Shown: positions 1 through 5,203 of the stretch, piece after piece | Layout: the number at the start of each line of letters is the position of its first letter | Position numbering within the stretch: the first letter of the stretch is position 1 | Assembly: GCA_903938955.1 (NCBI GenBank) | Contig: CAJAFJ010000593.1 | Location: 1-5,203 of the forward strand | DNA: 5,203 bases | DNA from: an uncultured beta proteobacterium | Lineage (GTDB): Bacteria > Pseudomonadota > Gammaproteobacteria > Burkholderiales > Burkholderiaceae | Direction of reading: 5' to 3' | The notes under the pieces: model-generated | Database searches by the model: none | Told to the model about the DNA's origin: nothing | What the model saw: the letters and a program-made list of their open reading frames with translations, nothing else | Position numbers and translations under genes: made by a program

Positions 1-391
1 AGCCCATCACGGGCACCCAGATCAGTTGTTTATTGAGAAAAAATTTCAGCAGCGGGATGCGCCTGTTCAGCAGAAGCTGCAGCACCAAAATGTCCACCCA
101 CGACTGGTGGTTGCAGTTCACCAGATACCAGCTGCGCGGGTTCAGGTCGTCCAGCCCCTGAACATCCCAATGGGTGCGCTGGGTGAGACGCATCCAGCTG
201 CTGTTGCCCGCAATCCAGCCTTCGGCAATGTGCACCAGAATCGGGTCAACCAGCAGACGCACTTTTTTGACCGGGATCAGCAGTTTCAGCAGCGCAAACA
301 ATAGCAATACGGGTGCGCGCAACAGTGTATTGAGCGCGAGCAGCAGCGCGGCGATCAAGCCCAGCAGGGGCGAAGGCAAAAAATTAAGCAT
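1..391 (-). CDS. YihG/PlsC-family lysophospholipid acyltransferase, N-terminal part
   Basis: This is a partial gene: the first 130 residues are visible and the C-terminus lies beyond the left edge. The family transfers an acyl chain to a lysophospholipid such as 1-acyl-glycerol-3-phosphate at the inner membrane. Residues 9-40 are very hydrophobic, consistent with an N-terminal membrane anchor. The acyltransferase block I motif HX4D is present as NHQSWVD, with His95 and Asp100 as the expected catalytic pair. The flanking text (WYLVNCNHQSWVDILVL and a following KFFLNKQLIWVPVMG) resembles E. coli YihG more closely than classical PlsC. The later glycerophosphate-binding blocks are outside the window, so substrate specificity cannot be judged. 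ATG at 391 is the only good start before the hydrophobic segment; it has no clear Shine-Dalgarno sequence. It is divergent from the ydgJ-like gene. The family call is confident; YihG versus another PlsC paralogue is less so. Confidence 0.9.
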   Translation of the reverse strand, partial: MLNFLPSPLLGLIAALLLALNTLLRAPVLLLFALLKLLIPVKKVRLLVDPILVHIAEGWIAGNSSWMRLTQRTHWDVQGLDDLNPRSWYLVNCNHQSWVDILVLQLLLNRRIPLLKFFLNKQLIWVPVMG

Positions 392-486
392 GAGGCGATC
401 CGGGTAAGGGCATGGTTTGACGATAACGCACTTCCACCGTACCCCCGTGGTAACGCAAGTGCCTTGGTTTCGTAGATGATTGCGCC
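392..486. promoter_or_regulatory. Divergent intergenic spacer, acyltransferase / ydgJ
   Basis: This 95-bp gap separates two divergent genes and should hold promoters for both. On the plus strand, TTGACG at 417-422 resembles a -35 box, but the hexamer 17 bp downstream (TACCCC at 440-445) is a poor -10, so I do not call a promoter firmly. Position 412-426 reads ATGGTTTGACGATAA, which partly resembles sequence in the ccoG-mocR spacer. A four-codon frame at 476-490 overlaps the ydgJ start codon. No strong hairpin or riboswitch-like structure is visible. Confidence 0.3.
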
Positions 487-1605
487 ATGAACACGTCACT
501 CTTCAACAATCATTCCGCCGGTTTGCCGGACAAGCGCCCACGGCAGGTTGCCTTGATCGGTTACGGCAATGCCGGCCGTATTTTTCATGCACCGCTGATC
601 TCGGGCGTGCCTGAATTGGCCTTGGCCTGCATTTGCTCCAGCAAGCCCGACGCCGTGCTGGCCGATTGGCCGCAAGTGCGCGTGGTTGCTGCGCCCGAGG
701 CTGTTTTTGCCGATCCGCAGATGGAGGTGGTGGTGATTGCCACCAGCAATGCCAGCCATTACCCGCTGGCCAAGGCGGCCTTGTTGGCGGGCAAGCATGT
801 GGTGGTCGACAAGCCTTGCACCGTCACATTGACGGAAACAGAGGACTTGCTGGCCACCGCCCGCGCTCAGAACCGGGTGCTGACGGTGTTTCAAAACCGG
901 CGCTTTGATGCCGACTTTTTGGCGCTGCAACAGGTTTTGGCCAGCGGGCAGCTCGGGCGCATCGTCCATTTTGAATCCCATTTCGATCGCTACCGCCCCA
1001 TCGTGCCCGAGCGTTGGCGCGAGCAGGCGATCCCCGGCTCGGGCCTGTGGTTTGACCTTGGCGCGCATTTGGTGGACCAAGTGCTGCAACTCTTTGGCCC
1101 GCCGGACGATCTTCAGGTCGACCTGGCCTGCCAGCGTGAGGGCGCGCAAGTGAATGACTATTTTCACGCCCAGTTGCGTTACCCCACCACGCAGCCCGGC
1201 CTGCGCGTCATCCTGCATGGCAGCGCGCTGGTGCCCAGCGTCGGCCCGCGTTTTGTGGTGCACGGCACACACGGCTCGTTTGTGAAATACGGGCTGGATG
1301 TGCAAGAAGATGCACTCAAGGCCGGCGGGCGACCGCAGTGGGGCGATACCGCTGACTGGGGTTGTGACCCGTTGGTGGGCGAGGTCACGCTGCCCACCGA
1401 AACCGGGACTAGGGTGACCCTCGCGCCCGATGTGTCGGGCAATTACCTCACGTACTACGCTCAGCTGGCAGCCCATTTGCAAGGCGTGCAAGCCTTGCCG
1501 ACCGTGACACCCGATCAGGTGCATCAGGCGATGCAGCTCTTGATACTGGGGCAGCAAAGTGCAGAAGAAGGGCGCTTTGTACCGGTTCCGGCACGGCGTT
1601 TTTAG
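487..1605 (+). CDS. ydgJ: Gfo/Idh/MocA-family NAD(P)-dependent oxidoreductase, YdgJ-like
   Basis: This complete 372-residue cytoplasmic dehydrogenase probably oxidises or reduces a cyclitol or sugar with NAD(P). The Rossmann nucleotide-binding loop is GYGNAG at residues 25-30, followed by FHAPLI. The family EKP-type motif appears as DKP at 108-110, with Lys109 the expected catalytic lysine. The second-domain motif GSGLWFDLGAHLVDQ covers about 184-198, with Asp190 and His194 in the usual active-site positions. Stretches such as FESHFDR, DYFHA and the VKYGLD region match E. coli YdgJ closely. Relatives include B. subtilis IolW, a scyllo-inositol dehydrogenase; inositol as substrate here is inference. 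The N-terminus carries about 17 extra polar residues relative to YdgJ, so translation might start later, but no better in-frame start is visible. No inositol pathway genes adjoin it. It converges on ccoG. Confidence 0.92.
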   Translation: MNTSLFNNHSAGLPDKRPRQVALIGYGNAGRIFHAPLISGVPELALACICSSKPDAVLADWPQVRVVAAPEAVFADPQMEVVVIATSNASHYPLAKAALLAGKHVVVDKPCTVTLTETEDLLATARAQNRVLTVFQNRRFDADFLALQQVLASGQLGRIVHFESHFDRYRPIVPERWREQAIPGSGLWFDLGAHLVDQVLQLFGPPDDLQVDLACQREGAQVNDYFHAQLRYPTTQPGLRVILHGSALVPSVGPRFVVHGTHGSFVKYGLDVQEDALKAGGRPQWGDTADWGCDPLVGEVTLPTETGTRVTLAPDVSGNYLTYYAQLAAHLQGVQALPTVTPDQVHQAMQLLILGQQSAEEGRFVPVPARRF

Positions 1606-1607
1606 TG

Positions 1608-1633
1608 GCCCCTTTGACTCAAGTCACCGGGGC
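1608..1633. repeat. Inverted repeat at the convergent ydgJ / ccoG 3' junction
   Basis: GCCCC (1608-1612) pairs with GGGGC (1629-1633), and an inner TGACT (1615-1619) pairs with AGTCA (1622-1626) around a 2-nt CA loop; a 2x2 internal mismatch separates the two helices. It lies 3 nt past the ydgJ stop and includes the ccoG stop at 1624-1626. The position suits a shared transcription-end structure. However, T5 (1599-1603) precedes it and A6 (1636-1641) follows it on the plus strand, so neither transcript gets a U-tract after the hairpin. It is therefore not a canonical intrinsic terminator. It may instead act as an RNA 3'-end stabiliser or be used with Rho. Confidence 0.5.
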
Positions 1634-3066
1634 AGAAAAAACGTGGATTTTTCCCGCACCTGAATCTCCTCCCCGTTCTGTCCCCGTGGACTGATCTTGA
1701 ATTCAAACTGAAACGTTCTGCCGCTCAAGGCGTTCGCCGTGCTGATCGGCAAGCGAACCCCAACCGGGATCGTCCGCTCCTCCACTGGCGCCAGTTCGAC
1801 TTCCAGCGGCGCCACCAAGTCCAGCCCCACGGGGCCCAGGACCTCAATCCGATAGCGCTGCACGAACTCGGTGGCGTTCATGAGGTGCAGGCGGTAAACG
1901 TTTTCAATCGACCCGTCGTCCGCCGTGCGCGCCATCACACCCCGGTCCCGGATAACGTCCATGCGCACCGGGCTTCGCAGCGAGAGGCTGGCGACAAACG
2001 TGATCGCCACGCCCAGCAACAGCGCACCGTACATGACCACCCGGGGTCGCAGCACCCGTTGGCGCATGGCGGCCTTGTCCAAGCCCTGTGCCAGACCGTT
2101 CTCGGTCGAATAACGGATCAGCCCGCGCGGGTAGTTCATCTGATCCATGACTGAGTCACACACGTCAATACACGCAGCACAGCCGATGCAGTTGCTTTGC
2201 AAGCCGTCCCGGATGTCGATACCGGTCGGGCACACCTGCACGCACAGCTTGCAATCAATGCAGTCACCCAAGCCCAGGGCCTTGGGATCGGCCGTGCGGG
2301 GCCGCGAGCCGCGTGACTCGCCCCGGGCCGGGTCGTAGCCAATGACCAGCGTGTCGCGGTCCATCATCGCGCCCTGAAAACGGGCATAGGGGCACATGTG
2401 TTTGCACACCTGCTCGCGCAGATAGCCCGCGTTGGCGTAGGTGGCCAAGCTGTAAAACAGCACCCAGAATGTCTCCCACGGGCCGAGACCCAGCGTGGGC
2501 AGTGCGGCTGCCAGCGTTTCAATCGGCGTGAAATAGCCCACAAAGGTGAAGCCGGTCCACAGGCTGAGACTTAACCACAGCAGGTGCTTGCTGGTTTTGC
2601 GCAGCAGCTTCTCTGGCGTCCACGACGTGCCGTCCAGCCGTTTGCGGGCGTGGTGATTGCCCTCAGTGTGGCGCTCAATCCAGAGAAAAATATGGGTGTA
2701 CACCGTTTGCGGGCAGGCAAAACCACACCAGAGTCGTCCCGCAACCGCCGTAAAGAAAAACAAGGCCAGGGCCGACAGCATCAGCAGCACGGCCAGGTAA
2801 ATCAGGTCTTGCGGGTACAGGGCCAAGCCGAATAGAAAGAAACGCTGGCCTTCCAGATCAAACAGCACCGCCTGCCTTTGATTCCACTGCAGCCACGGCA
2901 GGCCATAGAACACCGCCTGTGTGATCCAGACCAGCACCCAGCGCCAGGCGGCGAACCAGCCGGTAACGGCGCGGACATATATTTTGTTTTTGGCCTCGAT
3001 TACAAAGACGCCACCGGGGACGGCGGGTTCAGTGGCAACAGCGATGGGGATGATCTTTTTGCTCAT
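1624..3066 (-). CDS. ccoG: Cytochrome c oxidase accessory protein CcoG (FixG/RdxA)
   Basis: CcoG is a polytopic membrane iron-sulfur protein needed for maturation of cbb3-type cytochrome c oxidase; in Rhodobacter it has been described as a cupric reductase supplying Cu(I). Counting from the longer TTG start at 3090, the features are: hydrophobic helices near 45-65, 96-117, 170-187 and 205-222; CX3CP motifs CGFACP (Cys122/126) and CKHMCP (Cys229/233); two 4Fe-4S clusters with Cys277/280/283/287 and Cys301/304/307/311; a fifth helix near 350-369; and a C-terminal Ig-like FixG domain. All expected cysteines are present, so it looks functional. I chose ATG at 3066 (480 residues, MSKKIIPI...) because it is the first ATG and the natural start for the family. 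TTG at 3090 would add 8 residues; neither start has a visible Shine-Dalgarno sequence. No ccoN/O/P/Q gene is adjacent. It is divergent from the MocR gene. Confidence 0.95.
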   Translation of the reverse strand: MSKKIIPIAVATEPAVPGGVFVIEAKNKIYVRAVTGWFAAWRWVLVWITQAVFYGLPWLQWNQRQAVLFDLEGQRFFLFGLALYPQDLIYLAVLLMLSALALFFFTAVAGRLWCGFACPQTVYTHIFLWIERHTEGNHHARKRLDGTSWTPEKLLRKTSKHLLWLSLSLWTGFTFVGYFTPIETLAAALPTLGLGPWETFWVLFYSLATYANAGYLREQVCKHMCPYARFQGAMMDRDTLVIGYDPARGESRGSRPRTADPKALGLGDCIDCKLCVQVCPTGIDIRDGLQSNCIGCAACIDVCDSVMDQMNYPRGLIRYSTENGLAQGLDKAAMRQRVLRPRVVMYGALLLGVAITFVASLSLRSPVRMDVIRDRGVMARTADDGSIENVYRLHLMNATEFVQRYRIEVLGPVGLDLVAPLEVELAPVEERTIPVGVRLPISTANALSGRTFQFEFKISPRGQNGEEIQVREKSTFFLPR

Positions 3067-3089
3067 GGCTGCGACTGTGCGGTATTTCA

Positions 3090-3111
3090 ATCTGATTTGG
3101 TAGATTCAGAT
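3090..3111. repeat. Imperfect inverted repeat ATCTGA-N10-TCAGAT upstream of ccoG
   Basis: Arms ATCTGA (3090-3095) and TCAGAT (3106-3111) are exact reverse complements across a 10-bp spacer, giving a 22-bp element about one helical turn and a half between arm centres. Dyads of this size are typical of dimeric regulator sites. It lies 24 bp upstream of the preferred ccoG ATG and would abut the alternative TTG start. Function is inferred from position only. Confidence 0.35.
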
Positions 3112-3118
3112 GGTCGAT
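3098..3118 (+). promoter_or_regulatory. Candidate MocR operator: direct repeat TGGTnGAT x2
   Basis: TGGTAGAT (3098-3105) is repeated as TGGTCGAT (3111-3118), one mismatch in eight, with a 13-bp start-to-start spacing. Several studied MocR regulators bind direct repeats in the spacer between their own gene and a divergent target, so the form and place fit autoregulation by the adjacent regulator and possible control of ccoG. The right copy overlaps the inverted repeat by one base. The assignment is inference; repeats this short can occur by chance. Confidence 0.35.
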
Positions 3119-3219
3119 AAAAAACCATATCAGTTTGACGCCTAATTCCCCCGCTACGAGTGAAACCATTCAAAAGTACATTAGCCGTGACGATGTTTTA
3201 AACCGTACCAGCCACACGC

Positions 3220-4644
3220 ATGAAACGCTACGAGCACTATGCACAGGAAATTTCGGAACTGATCAGGACGCAGACCCTGCGCCCCGGGGAGCGTCTGCCG
3301 TCCATTCGGCAGGCCAGCGCTCGCCGCAAGATCAGTCCCTCCACAGTGTTTGCCGCCTATTACCTGCTGGAGGCCCGGGGCCTGATTCAGGCGCGACCGC
3401 GCTCCGGTTATTACGTCAGTGCCTTGCTAAAACCGGCGCAGGCGGAACCGGCTACCGCCGCACCGGGCCCGCAGTCCACCCCGGTGGCGATCAGCGATCT
3501 GGTGTTTGAGGTACTGGAGTCCACGCGCCAGCGCGATGTGGTGCCCCTCGGCTCGGCTTTTCCCAGCCCCAGCCTGTTTCCACTGGACAAACTGGCCCGC
3601 AGCCTGACCCCGGCCATGCGCAAACTGGCGCCCGACCGCCTGGTGGAGGACCTGACGCTGGGCAACGAGCGCTTGCAGCGCCAGATCGGTTTGCGCTATG
3701 TGATGACGGGGACGGCCGTGGAGGTGGATGAAATCGTCATCACCCACGGTGCGATGGAGGCCTTGAACCTGTGCCTGCAGGCCGTGACCCAGCCCGGCGA
3801 TGTGGTGGCGGTGGAGTCGCCCACCTTTTACTCCGCCTTGCAGGCGCTGGAGCGTTTGAATCTGCGTGCGGTCGAGGTTGCCACCCATCCGCGTGACGGG
3901 GTTGATCTGGATTCCCTGGCCGAGGTGCTGCAGCGCCACCCGGTCAAGGCCTGCTGGTTCATGCCGAATTTTCAGAACCCGCTGGGCAGCCTGATGCCGG
4001 CCAGTGGCAAGCAAGCCCTGGTTGCGTTGCTCGCTGCGCACCAAATACCGTTGATTGAGGATGATGTGTATGGCGAGCTGTACTTCGGCTTGAGTCGCCC
4101 GCTGCCCGCCAAAGCCTATGACCGTCAGGGGCTGGTGATGCACTGCAGTTCATTCTCAAAATGTCTGGCCCCCGGTTACCGGGTCGGCTGGGTGGCGGCG
4201 GGCCGCTTTGCCCAGCCAGTGCAGCGGTTGAAGCTGATGACCACGCTGGCCACGGCCATTCCATCCCAGCTGGCGATTTCCGATTATTTGCAGCGGGGCG
4301 CTTACGAGCGCCACTTGCGGCAGTTGCGGCTAACGCTCGAAACCCAGCAGCAGTTGGCGCTGAGGCTGATTGCCCAGTATTTTCCGAAAGGCACGCGTGT
4401 CACCCGGCCCGAAGGCGGCTATTTTCTGTGGCTGGAGTTACCCCGCCCCGTCGATGCCCTGCAATTGCACCGTTTAAGTTTGTCGCAGCGCATCAGCATC
4501 GCCCCCGGCCACCTGTTTTCTGCGGATCGGCGCTTCAGCCATTGTCTGCGGCTGAACTACGGTTACCCCGGCGACGCGCGCTTTGAAGACGCGCTGAAAA
4601 CAGTCGGACAACTGGCCTGCACGCTGTGCGACAGCCGCGACTAG
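3220..4644 (+). CDS. ydcR: MocR-family transcriptional regulator (GntR HTH + aminotransferase-like domain), YdcR-like
   Basis: This complete 474-residue cytoplasmic DNA-binding protein is expected to use PLP as cofactor. Residues 1-66 form a GntR-type winged helix (RPGERLPSIRQ at 22-31, then ISPSTVFAAYYLLEARGLI and the wing ARPRSGYYV). A linker of about 45 residues leads to a fold-type I aminotransferase-like domain. Its PLP-site residues are intact: NPLG with Asn253, the EDDVY segment with Asp281 and Tyr284, SFSK with the Schiff-base Lys314, and Arg444 in LRLNYG, equivalent to the substrate-carboxylate arginine. Long stretches closely match E. coli YdcR (ALNLCLQAVTQPGD, KACWFMPNFQNPLG, YFLWLELP). 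ATG at 3220 begins exactly at the family's usual MKRY-type N-terminus, without a Shine-Dalgarno sequence. The ligand and targets are unknown from sequence. ccoG is divergent and is the nearest possible target. A pure aminotransferase is excluded by the HTH. Confidence 0.94.
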   Translation: MKRYEHYAQEISELIRTQTLRPGERLPSIRQASARRKISPSTVFAAYYLLEARGLIQARPRSGYYVSALLKPAQAEPATAAPGPQSTPVAISDLVFEVLESTRQRDVVPLGSAFPSPSLFPLDKLARSLTPAMRKLAPDRLVEDLTLGNERLQRQIGLRYVMTGTAVEVDEIVITHGAMEALNLCLQAVTQPGDVVAVESPTFYSALQALERLNLRAVEVATHPRDGVDLDSLAEVLQRHPVKACWFMPNFQNPLGSLMPASGKQALVALLAAHQIPLIEDDVYGELYFGLSRPLPAKAYDRQGLVMHCSSFSKCLAPGYRVGWVAAGRFAQPVQRLKLMTTLATAIPSQLAISDYLQRGAYERHLRQLRLTLETQQQLALRLIAQYFPKGTRVTRPEGGYFLWLELPRPVDALQLHRLSLSQRISIAPGHLFSADRRFSHCLRLNYGYPGDARFEDALKTVGQLACTLCDSRD

Positions 4645-4756
4645 CGTCAACTATCCGTTGGACCGGGCGCTGCACGCTATCGCCCGAGTACCCATTTAGA
4701 GGGTGCTGCCAAGCGTAAAACCTTAAACTCTAGGGTTGCTCTCCACTTGTATCCCT
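4645..4756. other. Intergenic spacer between MocR gene and ygiQ, with short inverted repeats
   Basis: This 112-bp gap contains three small dyads in tandem: CGGGCG (4664-4669) with CGCCCG (4681-4686), ACCC (4690-4693) with GGGT (4701-4704), and AACC (4719-4722) with GGTT (4734-4737). None is followed by a T-run, so I do not call an intrinsic terminator. TTGGAC at 4658-4663 resembles a -35 box and TAAACT at 4724-4729 a weak -10, but they do not form a properly spaced pair. The gap probably holds both the end of the regulator transcript and the ygiQ promoter. Confidence 0.3.
4664..4686 (+). repeat. Six-bp GC stem, CGGGCG-N11-CGCCCG, after the MocR gene
   Basis: A perfect 6-bp inverted repeat with an 11-nt loop starts 19 nt after the regulator stop codon. 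The stem is all G:C and could slow polymerase or protect the mRNA 3' end. The sequence after it (AGTACCCATTT) has no U-tract, so intrinsic termination is not supported. Confidence 0.3.
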
Positions 4757-5203
4757 ATGAACGCCCACGTCGACGTCTCCTTTTTTCCGCGCGCCGCCAA
4801 GCCGCTGACCAGTTATCGCAAATACTGGGCCTCGCGTTTTGGCACGTCCAAATACCTGCCCATGAGCCGCGCCGAGATGGACACGCTGGGCTGGGACAGT
4901 TGCGACATCATTCTGGTCACCGGCGACGCCTATGTGGACCACCCCAGCTTTGGCATGGCCGTGATTGGCCGTATTTTGGAGGCGCAGGGTTTTCGGGTCG
5001 GCATCATTTCGCAGCCCGACTGGCAGAGCGCCGAGCCATTCAAGGTGCTGGGCAAGCCCAATTTATTCTGGGGCGTGACGGCGGGCAACATGGATTCCAT
5101 GATCAACCGCTACACCGCCGACCGCAAAATCCGCAGTGACGACGCCTACACGCCCGGCGATATTGGCGGCAAGCGCCCCGACCGCGCCGCCATTGTCTAC
5201 AGC
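4757..5203 (+). CDS. ygiQ: YgiQ family radical SAM protein, N-terminal part
   Basis: This is a partial gene: 149 residues are visible and the frame stays open to the right edge. The family protein is about 700 residues long. What is visible is the N-terminal YgiQ-specific domain, nearly identical to E. coli YgiQ over [18 protein letters not shown] (44-61), [18 protein letters not shown] (62-79), [18 protein letters not shown] (99-116) and RYTADRKIR...DDAYTP (118-133). The radical SAM CX3CX2C cluster motif comes later in the protein and is not in the window, so catalytic competence cannot be confirmed. The biochemical role of YgiQ is not established, to my knowledge. ATG at 4757 is chosen because it fits the family N-terminus; an in-frame TTG at 4736 is less likely. 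No Shine-Dalgarno sequence is visible. It follows the MocR gene in the same direction with a 112-bp gap, so co-transcription is uncertain. Confidence 0.95.
   Translation, partial: MNAHVDVSFFPRAAKPLTSYRKYWASRFGTSKYLPMSRAEMDTLGWDSCDIILVTGDAYVDHPSFGMAVIGRILEAQGFRVGIISQPDWQSAEPFKVLGKPNLFWGVTAGNMDSMINRYTADRKIRSDDAYTPGDIGGKRPDRAAIVYS

Larger units (their letters stand above)
3067..3219. promoter_or_regulatory. Divergent intergenic spacer, ccoG / MocR regulator
   Basis: This 153-bp A+T-richer gap must carry the starts of both divergent transcripts. It contains the two repeat structures listed separately at 3090-3118. TTGACG at 3135-3140 is a good -35 match on the plus strand, but no acceptable -10 lies 16-18 bp downstream (the hexamer at 17 bp is GAGTGA). 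I found no match to the FNR/ANR palindrome TTGAT-N4-ATCAA, which often controls cbb3 oxidase genes, on either strand. A small palindrome, GTTTTAAAC, lies at 3195-3203 just before the regulator start. Confidence 0.4.

Noticed and set aside
26..407. Plus-strand frames across the left-edge acyltransferase
   Set aside because: The opposite strand encodes a protein with an HX4D motif and membrane anchor; the plus-strand frames look like shadows.
496..1557. Long open frame (353 codons) antisense to the ydgJ-like gene
   Set aside because: It lies entirely opposite a gene with clear dehydrogenase motifs. Its translation is rich in H, Q, G and R with no recognisable domain, as expected of a GC-rich shadow frame.
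3135..3163. Sigma-70 promoter for the MocR gene starting with TTGACG
   Set aside because: The -35 match is good, but the hexamers 16-18 bp downstream are unlike TATAAT, so no promoter is called.
3067..3219. FNR/ANR box expected for a cbb3-oxidase accessory gene
   Set aside because: I searched for TTGAT-N4-ATCAA and near variants on both strands; only isolated half-site-like words were seen.
3135..3509. Plus-strand frame overlapping the start of the MocR gene
   Set aside because: It overlaps the winged-helix coding region in another frame, and its product has no recognisable features.
3427..4143. 238-codon frame antisense to the MocR gene
   Set aside because: Low-complexity H/Q/G/R-rich translation opposite a well-conserved protein; no domain or start-site evidence.
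4161..4586. Plus-strand 141-codon frame inside the MocR gene
   Set aside because: It is an out-of-frame shadow of the aminotransferase-like domain, with A/R/P-rich sequence.
1..5203. Mobile element, phage, defence system, CRISPR or toxin-antitoxin content
   Set aside because: All coding capacity is taken by five recognisable housekeeping-type genes; no long terminal repeats, regularly spaced repeats, target-site duplications or recombinase genes were seen.

Overview
The window is about 60% G+C by eye. It reads as ordinary chromosomal DNA from a betaproteobacterium, probably Burkholderiales and perhaps a Rhodoferax- or Polaromonas-like member of the Comamonadaceae. That placement is an inference from base composition, strongly G/C-ending codons and the character of the proteins; no marker gene is present to settle it. 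I see no transposase, integrase, phage gene, CRISPR array, rRNA or tRNA.

Layout, left to right: (1) positions 1-391, minus strand, the first 130 residues of a YihG/PlsC-type lysophospholipid acyltransferase that runs off the left edge; (2) a 95-bp divergent gap; (3) 487-1605, plus strand, a Gfo/Idh/MocA dehydrogenase of the YdgJ/IolW type; (4) 1624-3066, minus strand, CcoG (FixG/RdxA), the membrane iron-sulfur protein needed to assemble cbb3-type cytochrome oxidase; ydgJ and ccoG converge with 18 bp between stop codons and an inverted repeat across the junction; (5) a 153-bp divergent gap with candidate operator repeats; (6) 3220-4644, plus strand, a MocR-type regulator (GntR winged helix plus aminotransferase-fold domain) closely resembling E. 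coli YdcR; (7) a 112-bp gap with weak inverted repeats; (8) 4757 to the right edge, plus strand, the first 149 residues of a YgiQ radical-SAM protein.

The genes do not form one operon or an obvious pathway. Orientation alternates and each gene probably has its own transcription unit. The only plausible regulatory pairing is the MocR regulator with the divergent ccoG (and with itself), because MocR proteins often bind the spacer between themselves and a divergent gene. None of the five starts has a recognisable purine-rich Shine-Dalgarno sequence.

I found no convincing undescribed multi-gene system. The items most worth checking are the repeats in the ccoG-mocR spacer, the absence of ccoNOQP next to ccoG, and the odd polarity of the hairpin between ydgJ and ccoG.
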